Source of the DNA: Gemmatimonadales bacterium
GTDB lineage: Bacteria > Gemmatimonadota > Gemmatimonadetes > Gemmatimonadales > GWC2-71-9
Assembly: GCA_025924275.1 (NCBI GenBank)
Contig: JAICEH010000038.1
Location: 1-12,584, forward strand
DNA length: 12,584 nt
Reading direction: 5' to 3'
The first letter of the stretch is position 1. The number at the start of each line of letters is the position of its first letter. A program made the position numbers and the translations under genes. The notes under the pieces are model-generated. The model searched no databases, was not told where the DNA came from, and worked only from the letters and a program-made list of their open reading frames with translations. Positions 1 through 7,606 of this stretch are shown one piece after another.

Positions 1-1062
1 GGGCTCGCGCCCCGCCGCCACCCCCAGCCGCCCCCCCCCCTTGGTCGCCCGCGCCGGTTCCTCCCCCCCCCCTACGCGGGGGGCTCCGGCCGACACGGGC
101 GTGCCCCCGTCGGCCTCCAGCGGGGCGTGCTCCACCTCGCCCGCCGGCCGTGCCACCTCGTCGTGCTCGTCGAAGATCTCACCCACCAGCTCCTCGAGCA
201 GGTCCTCGAGCGAGATGATCCCCTGGGTGCCGCCGAACTCATCCAGCACCACGGCCAGGTGCCGGCGCTCGCGCTGCATGTCCACGAGGAGCGCGGCGGC
301 GCCCCGGCTGCCGGGCGTCACCGCCACGGGGCGGACGGGGAGCGGGTCGCCCGGCCGCAGCTTGAAGAGGTCGAACGCGTGCAGCATGCCCACGATTTCG
401 TCCAGGGTGCCCCGGTAGACCGGGAGGCGGCTGTACCCGCTCTGGGTGAACACCTGGGTGATGTCCTCCAGCGACGCCTCTTCCGCCACGGCCACCACGT
501 CGATCCGCGGGGTCATCACGTCCCGCACGGTCCGGGCCCGGAAGGCGAGCACGCCGCCGGCCATCGCGAGCTGGTCGCGGCTCCCCACCCCTGCGGTGAG
601 CCCCTCCCGCCATACCTCCGCCAGCGCGTCGCCGGCGTCCGCGCTGCGGGAGGGGAGCAGGAGGCGCATCAGGGCGCCGAGCGGGCGAAGCGCCGGGACG
701 AGCAGCGCCACGGTGCGCTCCGGCCGGCCGGCCCCGAGCCGGCGCGGCAGGAGGTGGGCCGCGGCCAGGGCGGCCGGGACTCCCAGGACGGCCGCCGCCG
801 CGAGGGCCAGCGGCCAGGTGAGCCCGGCCGCGAGTGCCGCGACCGCACCTCCGACCAGGACCGCGCCGAAGGCGGTGACGCCCGAGGCCGCAGCCAGCTG
901 GTGTTCCGCCTCGCGGAACCACCGCGCGTCGGCCTTCCCGCCCCGCAGTTCCTGGGAGGCGGCCCGCGCGGCCGCGGCCTGGCCCACGGCGACGAGCGCC
1001 ACGCCGGCGGTCGCCCCGAGCAGCGAGAGCAGGAGACCCGCCAGGAGCACGAGGAGCGTCAC
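1..1062 (-). CDS. CNNM/CorC (HlyC/CorC) family CBS-domain membrane protein, second paralogue, 3' end cut by window
   Basis: This is the second of two tandem HlyC/CorC-type proteins, a family linked to divalent-cation (Mg/Co) efflux or homeostasis at the inner membrane. It reads open for 354 codons to the window edge with no stop. The GTG start at 1062 overlaps the upstream gene's stop (GTGA), and GGAGG lies at 1067-1071. Hydrophobic helices occur at about residues 1-27, 60-80 and 84-105, as in a reduced DUF21/CNNM domain. A tandem CBS pair follows, beginning at DVMTPRIDVVAV (181-192) and ending at VVLDEFGGTQGIISLEDLLE (271-290) and GEIFDEHDE. After about residue 302 the tail becomes low complexity (Ala/Gly/Pro/Glu), partly encoded by two ten-base G runs. 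No CorC/HlyC transporter-associated domain is recognisable before the edge. The family call is firm; substrate and true C-terminus are unknown. Confidence 0.85.
   Translation of the reverse strand, partial: MTLLVLLAGLLLSLLGATAGVALVAVGQAAAARAASQELRGGKADARWFREAEHQLAAASGVTAFGAVLVGGAVAALAAGLTWPLALAAAAVLGVPAALAAAHLLPRRLGAGRPERTVALLVPALRPLGALMRLLLPSRSADAGDALAEVWREGLTAGVGSRDQLAMAGGVLAFRARTVRDVMTPRIDVVAVAEEASLEDITQVFTQSGYSRLPVYRGTLDEIVGMLHAFDLFKLRPGDPLPVRPVAVTPGSRGAAALLVDMQRERRHLAVVLDEFGGTQGIISLEDLLEELVGEIFDEHDEVARPAGEVEHAPLEADGGTPVSAGAPRVGGGEEPARATKGGGRLGVAAGREP
31..72. repeat. Two ten-base poly-C runs (poly-G on the coding strand)
   Basis: C runs of exactly ten occupy 31-40 and 63-72, 22 bases apart, inside the tail of the second CorC gene. 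They encode Gly triplets at codons 342-344 and 331-333. No other homopolymer this long occurs in the window. Such runs are prone to slippage in the cell and to errors in sequencing. Confidence 0.9.
88..115. repeat. Strong GC hairpin in the tail of the second CorC gene
   Basis: GGCCGAC (88-94) pairs with GTCGGCC (109-115). Inside, after a two-base bulge, GGG (97-99) pairs with CCC (106-108) around a six-base loop. A further six-pair GC arm (C67-72 with G78-83, loop TACGC) lies beside it. The role is unknown; it may slow transcription or sequencing. Confidence 0.55.
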
Positions 1063-2237
1063 GGGGCCTCCGGAAGGCCCGCTGCGACCGGGGCCCGGCG
1101 CACCCGCACCCGCCGGACCCGCCGCCGGGCGACGACCTCGGGCACGAGCTCCCAGGGGCCGAGCCGGAGCGGCTCGCCCGCGCGCGGGACCCGCCCGGCC
1201 TCCGCCAGCATCAAGCCGCCCACGGTGCTCACGTCCTCGCGACCGAAATCCCACCCGATGGCGGCCTCGAGCTCGGCCAGCGGGACCCCACCCTGCACCA
1301 GCCATTCGCCATCGGGTTGCGCCGCGATCGGGGGCGCCTCCTCGACGTCGTGCTCGTCGCGGATCTCGCCGACGATCTCCTCCAGGATGTCCTCGAGCGT
1401 GACCAGCCCGGCCGTGCCGCCGAACTCGTCCACCACCACCGCGATGTGGCTCGGGCCCCGCTGGAAATCGCGCAGCTGCCGGTCGAGCGACTTGCCCTCC
1501 GGCACGAACGGCACCGGCCGGATCAGCTCGGTCCAGGGTCCTGCGCCCCCGCCCGGCGCCAACCGGCCGAGGATGTCCTTGGCGTAGAGCAGGCCGACGA
1601 CGTTGTCGGGATGGCCGTCGAAGACCGGCAGCCGGGCGTGCTCGGCCCGCCGGAGGGTCGTGACCACCTCATCCTCGTCCGCGGATGCATCCACCGCGAC
1701 CATGTCGATCCGCGGAGTCATCACCTCCGAGACCGAGGTGCGTGCCAGCGCGAACAGGCCGACCAGCATCTCCCGGCTCTCGCCGGCCGCGGTGGGGCGC
1801 TGGGCGCGCCGGTGGAGCCGGCGGTCGGCCCAGGCCACCATGCGGTAGAGCGGGGCGAAGGGCCCAAGGGTGCGGATCGCCACCGGGGCGAGCGCCGCCA
1901 CCAGGTCCGGTGCCAGGGCGCCGAGGAGACGGGGGAGCCCGTCGGCGACCACCCAGACCAGGAGGGCGGCGACCCCCAGCCGGCCCAGGCCGGCCGCGAG
2001 CGGGTACGCCCACCAGGCGACGGCCGTCGAGGCCCCGGCGCCCGCCAGGCAGAGCAGCGCCAGGTGCGCGACGAAGAGTCGCCGCGCCGGTGGCAGCTGG
2101 TCCCCGGTGCGCCCGTGCGAGCCGGCGAAGACCCGTGGCACGCCCGAGTTCGCCTCCCCGGCGATGCCACAGAGGGCCGCCCAGAGTGCGAAGGCGAAGG
2201 CGGCGAGCGGGGCACCCACCACGCGGAGCGCTTCCAT
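1059..2237 (-). CDS. CNNM/CorC (HlyC/CorC) family CBS-domain membrane protein, first paralogue
   Basis: This 392-residue protein has the complete HlyC/CorC layout. The N-terminal membrane region has hydrophobic helices near residues 5-27, 54-72 and 86-130. A CBS pair starts at EVMTPRIDMVAVD (171-183) and ends with VVVDEFGGTAGLVTLEDILE (267-286) and GEIRDEHD. A transporter-associated domain covers about 303-381 and contains GWDFGREDVSTVGG. Such proteins are implicated in Mg/Co efflux; the CBS pair probably senses a nucleotide (family knowledge). The ATG at 2237 is preferred because it shares one base with the ybeY stop (TGATG), has GGGGAAG about 8 bases upstream, and gives the expected membrane N-terminus. 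An upstream in-frame extension to 2411 would only read ybeY in the wrong frame. The C-terminus overlaps the next paralogue by four bases, so the two are probably translated together. Substrate is not shown. Confidence 0.9.
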   Translation of the reverse strand: MEALRVVGAPLAAFAFALWAALCGIAGEANSGVPRVFAGSHGRTGDQLPPARRLFVAHLALLCLAGAGASTAVAWWAYPLAAGLGRLGVAALLVWVVADGLPRLLGALAPDLVAALAPVAIRTLGPFAPLYRMVAWADRRLHRRAQRPTAAGESREMLVGLFALARTSVSEVMTPRIDMVAVDASADEDEVVTTLRRAEHARLPVFDGHPDNVVGLLYAKDILGRLAPGGGAGPWTELIRPVPFVPEGKSLDRQLRDFQRGPSHIAVVVDEFGGTAGLVTLEDILEEIVGEIRDEHDVEEAPPIAAQPDGEWLVQGGVPLAELEAAIGWDFGREDVSTVGGLMLAEAGRVPRAGEPLRLGPWELVPEVVARRRVRRVRVRRAPVAAGLPEAP

Positions 2238-2656
2238 CACGCGAGCTTCCCCACGTAGCGCTCCTGCCGGCGCCACATCGGCGAACGGGTCCGGGCCCCG
2301 CCCTCCGGATGGTCCGAGCCGAGCACGTGCAGCGTGCCGTGCACCACCAGGCGGACGATCTCCTCGCGGAGCCCGAGGCCGCGAGCCCGCGCCTCGCGCG
2401 CCGCCATCCACGGGCAGACGTAGACGTCGCCGACCAGGCCGTCGGGGTCGGGGAGGGCGAAGCTGATCACGTCCGTGGGCCGGTCGTGCCCCAGGTGCTC
2501 GCGGTTGAGGCGCCGCATCGCCTCGCGGCCCAGAAAGGTCACGGAGATCCGCGCCGCCCGGCGCTCGCCCGCCAGCACGGTGGCGACGGCCCGCCGGACC
2601 AGCGCGTCGGGAACCGGGCGACGGCGGCCCTGGACCTCCACCCGGGCGTCAGCCAC
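2237..2656 (-). CDS. ybeY: Endoribonuclease YbeY (16S rRNA maturation and ribosome quality control)
   Basis: YbeY is a zinc-dependent single-strand endoribonuclease, UPF0054 family, that acts in 16S rRNA 3'-end maturation and 70S quality control. The 139-residue product has the defining zinc motif HGTLHVLGSDH, with H106, H110 and H116 as ligands, and the upstream family segment LNREHLGHDRPTDVISFAL (50-68). Length is normal for the family (about 140-180). The GTG start at 2656 lies 8 bases inside the end of the 7TM-HD gene, and the stop overlaps the CorC start by one base, so it is embedded in the cotranscribed chain. No clear Shine-Dalgarno sequence is visible, which suggests translational coupling. 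The order phoH, 7TM-HD, ybeY, CorC is widely conserved in bacteria and supports the call. Confidence 0.95.
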   Translation of the reverse strand: MADARVEVQGRRRPVPDALVRRAVATVLAGERRAARISVTFLGREAMRRLNREHLGHDRPTDVISFALPDPDGLVGDVYVCPWMAAREARARGLGLREEIVRLVVHGTLHVLGSDHPEGGARTRSPMWRRQERYVGKLA

Positions 2657-4832
2657 GCAGCGGCGCCGCCGGCGCGCCGAATTCCGGACCGAGCCCGCCC
2701 GCGGCCGCGGGGTATTCCACCCGCGGATGATGGACGCCGGCCAGGACCCGCGAGAAGGTGTCCTTGACCACGTCGAGGTCGCGGAGCGTGAGCGGCGCCT
2801 CGTCGAGCTGGCCGCTCGCGGCCTTGGCGTCCACCAGGTGGACGATGGCGGCCCGCACCCGGTCCGGGGTGCGCTCCTCGAGCGCCCGCACCCCGGCCTC
2901 GATGGAATCCCCGAGCATGACCAGGGCGGTTTCCCGCGAGCGCGGGCGCGGCCCCGGGTAGCGGAACTCGGGGGCGTCGGCCCGGATCGAGGGGTCGCGC
3001 GCCCGGGCCCGCTCCAGGAAGTAGGTGATCGGGCCGGTCCCGTGGTGCTCCGGGATGAAGGCCTGCAGCACCGGCGGGAGCCGGGCCTCCTGGGCCAGCT
3101 CGATTCCCTCCTTCACGTGGTTCCGGATGATCTGGGCCGACTGCTGCGGCTTGAGCTTGTCGTGCGGGTTGGCGGCCCCGGCCTGGTTCTCCACGTAGTA
3201 CTGCGGCCGCCGGAGCTTCCCGATGTCGTGGTAATAGCAGCCGACCCGCGCCAGCAGGCCGTTGGCGCCGATGGCGTCCGCGGCGGCCTCGCACATGTTG
3301 GCCAGCATCAGGCTGTGGGCGTAGGTCCCGGGGGCCTCGGTGGCGAGCCGCCGGAGCAGCGGCCGGCTCGGGTCGGCCAGTTCCACCAGGGTGAAGTCGG
3401 TCGTGATGCGGGTAGCCCACTCCGCGACCGGGAGCGCCAGCAGCGCCAGGGCGGCGCTCGTGACCGCGGTCACCAGGCCGACGAGGCCGCTGGCGGCGAT
3501 CGCACCGGGCGTCCACCCGAGCAGCAGCCCGAAGGTGACCGCGGCGAGCACATAGCCGGCCCAGGTGAACCAGACCACGCGGAAGAGGTGCGCCCGCCGC
3601 CGGACCACCCGCACCGCCAGGGCGGCAGCCGAGCCCCCGACCAGGGCGAAGTACAGCGTGCCGGCGTCCTGCAGGCTCCACTGCCGGTCGAGCAGGATCG
3701 CGAGCACCACCGCCACGATCACGCCGAGCCGGCCGTCGTAGAGCAGCGTCACCAGCAGCACGGCGAACGGGACCGGGAGCAGCTCGGGCCGGCCCGGGAA
3801 CAGCCGTGCCGCGCCGGCCGCGGCGAGCACGGCGACGGCGAAGAGCACGGCCAGGAACGCCATCTGCCGCAGGTCGTCCCAGGTCTCCCGCCGGTAGAGC
3901 GCGAGGAGCAGCCAGCAGAAGCTCAGGATGGTGAGGTTGTAGAGGAAGGGGGCCAGCCCGTTGCGGAGGAGCCCGGTGCGCGCCGCCATCCGTTCCTCGA
4001 CGGCGTGGAGCGCCAGCAGCTTCTCCCGGGCCGACTCGGACACCGCCTGGCGCTCGGCGACGATCCGCTCCCCGGCCCGCACCACCGCCTTCACGCTGTC
4101 CACCGCCGCCCGCGCCTCGGTCCGGCGCGTCCCGGTCTCCGCCGCATCGGGCACGATGGAGGGACGGAACGCGGCGGCCGCGAGCCGGCGGAACACCCCC
4201 CGGGCCTCCTCCCCGCGCACCCGCGGAAGCGCCCGGTCCGCGCGGTCGACGAAGTCGGCGAAGGTGAGCACCGAGTCCCGCTCCACCACCCGTTCCTGTC
4301 CGGCGACCAGCAGCACGATCTCGTCGCTGGGCTCGGCCAGGATCACGCCCGCGTCGGCCACGCCCTCGCCGAGGTGGCGGGTGAGGAAGCCGTCCAGCGC
4401 GTCGCGGATCACGCGCCGGCGGGCGGGCGCCGCCAGCCACGCGCGCTCCTCCGCACCCAGCGGCGGCACGGCACCCACGCTGTCGGGCGCGGCGGCCAGC
4501 AGCCGGTCGAGCGCCGCCCGGCTGGAATCGAGCGCCGACGGCACGAAGCGGTACACCGGGCGGACGGCCCGGGCCCGGGCGTCGGCGTCCCGCGCGAGCT
4601 CCTCGGCCGATTTCCGGACCTCGAAGCTGACCGGCGCGATCACGTCACGATCGGCGACCTCGCCCGCCGCGAAGACCGGCGTGCCCGACGGCGCCGGCGC
4701 GGGGAAGGCGAGCCGCGTGACCAGCGCGACCCCGGCCAGGAGGGCCCAGCGCACGGCGTGATCCCGGGGGCGGAGCCGGCCGCGCCCGTGCCGGGGAGCG
4801 TCCGCGGGGAAGGTGACCGCGGGGTCGCTCAC
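2649..4832 (-). CDS. pgpH: 7TM-HD family membrane phosphohydrolase (PgpH/YqfF-like), probable c-di-AMP phosphodiesterase
   Basis: This 727-residue protein follows the PgpH/YqfF plan. One N-terminal membrane helix lies near residues 27-43, followed by a large extracytoplasmic 7TMR-HDED region (about 45-290) and a seven-helix core (about 295-470). A cytoplasmic HD domain (about 495-700) comes last. HD signatures visible are PGTYAHS (H506), YYHDIGKL (H535, D536), NHVKEG (H572), PEHHGTG (H596, H597) and LGDSIEAG (D642). Characterised members such as Listeria PgpH hydrolyse c-di-AMP to pApA. That activity is inferred here; no c-di-AMP cyclase lies in the window. The GTG start at 4832 overlaps the phoH stop by four bases (GTGA) and has AGGAGG at 4843-4848, 10 bases upstream. 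Its 3' end overlaps ybeY by 8 bases. Length and motifs are complete. Confidence 0.93.
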   Translation of the reverse strand: MSDPAVTFPADAPRHGRGRLRPRDHAVRWALLAGVALVTRLAFPAPAPSGTPVFAAGEVADRDVIAPVSFEVRKSAEELARDADARARAVRPVYRFVPSALDSSRAALDRLLAAAPDSVGAVPPLGAEERAWLAAPARRRVIRDALDGFLTRHLGEGVADAGVILAEPSDEIVLLVAGQERVVERDSVLTFADFVDRADRALPRVRGEEARGVFRRLAAAAFRPSIVPDAAETGTRRTEARAAVDSVKAVVRAGERIVAERQAVSESAREKLLALHAVEERMAARTGLLRNGLAPFLYNLTILSFCWLLLALYRRETWDDLRQMAFLAVLFAVAVLAAAGAARLFPGRPELLPVPFAVLLVTLLYDGRLGVIVAVVLAILLDRQWSLQDAGTLYFALVGGSAAALAVRVVRRRAHLFRVVWFTWAGYVLAAVTFGLLLGWTPGAIAASGLVGLVTAVTSAALALLALPVAEWATRITTDFTLVELADPSRPLLRRLATEAPGTYAHSLMLANMCEAAADAIGANGLLARVGCYYHDIGKLRRPQYYVENQAGAANPHDKLKPQQSAQIIRNHVKEGIELAQEARLPPVLQAFIPEHHGTGPITYFLERARARDPSIRADAPEFRYPGPRPRSRETALVMLGDSIEAGVRALEERTPDRVRAAIVHLVDAKAASGQLDEAPLTLRDLDVVKDTFSRVLAGVHHPRVEYPAAAGGLGPEFGAPAAPLRG

Positions 4833-5776
4833 CCCCCCTGGTCCTCCTGGTACGCCCGGATGATCTCCCGGACGATCCGGTGGCGCACCACGTCGGTGTC
4901 CTGGAAGTACTGGAAGGCGATGCCCTCGATCCCGGGGAGGATCCGCTCGATCTGGACCAGGCCGGAGTCCTCGCGTCGGGGCAGGTCGATCTGGGTCTTG
5001 TCCCCCGTGACCACGGCGCGGCTGGCCACGCCCAGGCGCGTGAGGAACATCTTCATCTGCGCCCCCGTGGCGTTCTGCGCCTCATCCAGGATGATGAAGG
5101 CGTCCGAGAGCGTGCGGCCGCGCATGTAGGCCAGGGGGGCGATCTCGATGGTCCGGCTCTCGAGCGCCTTCTGCACCCGGTCGTGCGGCATCATCTCGTC
5201 GAGCGCGTCGTACAGCGGCCGGAGGTAGGGGTCCACCTTCGCCTGCAGGTCGCCGGGGAGGAAGCCCAGCGACTCGCCGGCCTCGACCGCCGGGCGGGCG
5301 AGGATGATGCGCCGCACCTGCTTGCGCGAGAGCGCCTCGACTGCCTTCGCGACGGCCAGGTAAGTCTTGCCCGTGCCTGCCGGCCCGATCCCCACCACCA
5401 CGTCGTTGGCCGAGATCGCCTGCAGGTACTCGCGCTGGCCCGGGGTCTTCGGCACGATCGCGCGGCGGAGGCCGGGCAGCACGATCTTGCCGTCCGCCAC
5501 GGGGAGTTCCGGTGGCGGGCCTTCCGAGGCGAGCCGGAAGACGTCCTCCGGGGCCACCGCCTCCCCCATCCGCGCCAGGTCCACCAACCCCTGCACCACC
5601 GGCAGCGACCGCTCGACCGCTTCCGCAGCCCCGGTGACGAGCAGCGTGTCGCCGCGCAGCGTGGCGCGGATGCCCAGCGCCCGCTGCAGCTCGAGCAGGT
5701 TCGCGTCGTTCACCCCGGCGAGCAGCAGGGGGTCGGCGCCCTCGATGGAGAGTCGGCTGGTGGTGTCGTCGGTCAA
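4829..5776 (-). CDS. PhoH-family P-loop ATPase (PhoL/YbeZ type)
   Basis: This 315-residue cytoplasmic ATPase matches PhoH/YbeZ proteins, nucleotide-binding partners of YbeY thought to act in RNA metabolism. A short N-terminal KH-like or linker region (1-95) precedes the ATPase domain. The domain contains Walker A GIGPAGTGKT (129-138), the family motif RPAVEAGESLGFLPGD (161-176), Walker B IILDEAQN (228-235) and VTGDKTQIDLP (256-266). The start is a rare TTG at 5776. No in-frame ATG or GTG occurs in the 54-base gap upstream, and the resulting N-terminus (MTDDTTSRLSIEGADPLLLA) looks like other family members. No strong ribosome site is visible before it. The stop overlaps the 7TM-HD start (GTGA). 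The separate ybeY two genes downstream supports a shared RNA-processing role. Confidence 0.93.
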   Translation of the reverse strand: MTDDTTSRLSIEGADPLLLAGVNDANLLELQRALGIRATLRGDTLLVTGAAEAVERSLPVVQGLVDLARMGEAVAPEDVFRLASEGPPPELPVADGKIVLPGLRRAIVPKTPGQREYLQAISANDVVVGIGPAGTGKTYLAVAKAVEALSRKQVRRIILARPAVEAGESLGFLPGDLQAKVDPYLRPLYDALDEMMPHDRVQKALESRTIEIAPLAYMRGRTLSDAFIILDEAQNATGAQMKMFLTRLGVASRAVVTGDKTQIDLPRREDSGLVQIERILPGIEGIAFQYFQDTDVVRHRIVREIIRAYQEDQGG

Positions 5777-5830
5777 GGGCTGCTCGCGGGTCGCGGGACG
5801 GGGGTCAGGGATCGGATGGGCCGCGCGCGC

Positions 5831-7606
5831 TCACGGCGTGCCCTCGGTGACCGCGAGGTGCAGCGCGCGGAGGTCCGCCGGGTCGATCGGCGCGGGGGCG
5901 CCCTCGAACAGCGCGCGCGCCGCGGTCGTCTTCGGGAAGGCGATGACGTCGCGGAGCGACGTGGCGCCGGCCAGGAGCATCACGATGCGGTCCATGCCAA
6001 GCGCAAAGCCGCCGTGCGGGGGCGCCCCGCTCGCCAGGCCGTCGAGCAGGAACCCGAACCGGCGCCGCTGGTCCTCGTCCGGGATGTCGAGGAGGCGGAG
6101 GATGCGCCGCTGTACCGCGGGGTCCGTGATGCGGATCGACCCGCTGCCCAGCTCGTTCCCGTTGTACACCACGTCGTAGTGGAGGGCGTGGCAGGCCCCG
6201 GGATCGGCGTCGAGCCGCCCCAGGTCATCCGGATGCGGCGCGGTGAACGGGTGGTGCGCCGGCACGTAGCGGCCGGTGCCCGGGTCCCGCTCGAAGAGCG
6301 GGAAATCCACCACCCAGGCGAACGCGTGCGCCGTGGCCGGCGCCGCGTCGGGACGGCGGCCCAGTGCGGTGCGGACCGCGTGAAGCGCGGCGGACGTCGC
6401 CGGGTCGGCGCCGGGCACCGCGAGGAGCAGGGAACCGGGCCGGGCATCCACCCGCCCCAGGAGCGCGGTGCCCAGCGCCTTGACCCCCTGCCCTTCCCAG
6501 CCCTCGGCCCCGCGCCGCGCCCACGCCAGCCCCCCCGCTCCGGCGCCCTTGGCCAGCGCGGCGAGGCCGTCGAGCTCCTTCCGCGAGAGGTCCCCCTCGA
6601 ACCGGATGGACCGGAGTCGGCCGCCCGCGGCGAGGACGTCCCGCACGAACGGCGCGGCGTCCTCCCCGACGAGCGGGGAGAGGTCCCGGAGTTCGAGCCC
6701 GAACCGCAGGTCCGGCTTGTCGATCCCGTAGCGCTCGAGGGCGTCCCGCCAGGCGAGCTGGGGAAACGGCGAAGGAACCGTGACGCCGGCCTCGGCCCAG
6801 AGGTCCACCAGGACCCGCTCCACGATGGCCTGGACGTCCTCCGCTGCGACGAATGACGCCTCCAGGTCGATCTGGGTGAACTCCGGCTGCCGATCGGCCC
6901 GCAGATCCTCGTCCCGGAAGCACCGCGCGACCTGGAAGTACCGGTCGTACCCGGCGACCATCAGCAGCTGCTTGTAGAGCTGCGGGGACTGGGGCAACGC
7001 GTAGAATTCGCCCGGGTGGATCCGGCTGGGCACCAGGTAGTCGCGGGCCCCCTCGGGGGTGGGCTTGGTGAGGATCGGGGTCTCGATCTCGAGGAAGCCA
7101 AGGTCCGACAGCGTCCGCCGGGCGCGCTGGGTCAACCGGTGGCGGAGCACGAGGTTCCGCTGGAGCTCCGGGCGCCGGAGATCGAGGATGCGGTGGCGGA
7201 GCCGGAGGTCCTCGGCGGCGAGCTCCTCGCCGGGCAGGCGCGCGACCGGAATGGCCGGAGTCGCCGCGGGACCGACCACCCGGAACCCGGAGACGCGCAC
7301 CTCCACCTCACGGCTCGCCATCGTCACGTCCCGGCCGCGCTCCAGCCGCTCGGCGACCTCGCCGTCCACGAGGACCACGGTCTCCGGACCAGCCGCGTGC
7401 GCCGCGGCCAGTGCCTCGGCCGGCGTCCAGCGCGGGTCCAGGGCCAGCTGCACCAGCCCGGCGCGGTCGCGCAGGTCGAGGAAGAGGAGACCGCCGAGGT
7501 CGCGCCGCCGGTGCACCCAGCCGCCCAGCCGGACGGCCCGGCCCGCGTCGGCCAGGGTGAGGGCGCCGCAAAGATCGGTGCGCAGGGACGTCGCCTCGGC
7601 GGACAC
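5831..7606 (-). CDS. aspS: Aspartyl-tRNA synthetase, bacterial type
   Basis: This class II synthetase (591 residues, usual bacterial length) charges tRNA-Asp. It has an N-terminal OB-fold anticodon domain (GWVHRRRDLGGLLFLDLRDR, 29-48) and then the catalytic core. The core contains TKPTPEGARDYLVPSR (180-195), the flipping-loop region ALPQSPQLYKQLL (203-215), motif 2 FRDEDLRADRQPEFTQID (230-247) and motif 3 GGFALGMDRIVMLL (532-545). The bacterial GAD-type insertion spans roughly 300-430. Leu37 in RRRDLGG matches discriminating enzymes such as E. coli; non-discriminating Pseudomonas-type enzymes have His there. This suggests, without proving, that it charges only tRNA-Asp. The GTG at 7606 directly abuts the ptsN stop (TGAGTG) and has GAGGAG at 7613-7618, 6 bases upstream. 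Confidence 0.97.
   Translation of the reverse strand: MSAEATSLRTDLCGALTLADAGRAVRLGGWVHRRRDLGGLLFLDLRDRAGLVQLALDPRWTPAEALAAAHAAGPETVVLVDGEVAERLERGRDVTMASREVEVRVSGFRVVGPAATPAIPVARLPGEELAAEDLRLRHRILDLRRPELQRNLVLRHRLTQRARRTLSDLGFLEIETPILTKPTPEGARDYLVPSRIHPGEFYALPQSPQLYKQLLMVAGYDRYFQVARCFRDEDLRADRQPEFTQIDLEASFVAAEDVQAIVERVLVDLWAEAGVTVPSPFPQLAWRDALERYGIDKPDLRFGLELRDLSPLVGEDAAPFVRDVLAAGGRLRSIRFEGDLSRKELDGLAALAKGAGAGGLAWARRGAEGWEGQGVKALGTALLGRVDARPGSLLLAVPGADPATSAALHAVRTALGRRPDAAPATAHAFAWVVDFPLFERDPGTGRYVPAHHPFTAPHPDDLGRLDADPGACHALHYDVVYNGNELGSGSIRITDPAVQRRILRLLDIPDEDQRRRFGFLLDGLASGAPPHGGFALGMDRIVMLLAGATSLRDVIAFPKTTAARALFEGAPAPIDPADLRALHLAVTEGTP

Noticed and set aside
127..1587. 486-codon plus-strand open frame opposite the CorC genes
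   Set aside because: Low-complexity product complementary to clear CBS-domain coding on the minus strand.
2238..2411. Upstream in-frame extension of the first CorC gene
   Set aside because: It overlaps ybeY in another frame and lacks the membrane N-terminus; the ATG at 2237 fits the TGATG coupling.
2475..5129. 884-codon open frame on the plus strand opposite phoH, 7TM-HD and ybeY
   Set aside because: It is antisense to three firmly identified genes, and its Arg/Gly/His/Pro-rich product has no domain. Such frames are expected at this GC content.
5777..5830. Small RNA or promoter in the aspS-phoH gap
   Set aside because: Only 54 GC-rich bases with no -10/-35 pair or stable terminator; nothing supportable.
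4880..6856. 658-codon plus-strand open frame opposite phoH and aspS
   Set aside because: Antisense shadow; the minus strand carries all the P-loop and class II synthetase motifs.
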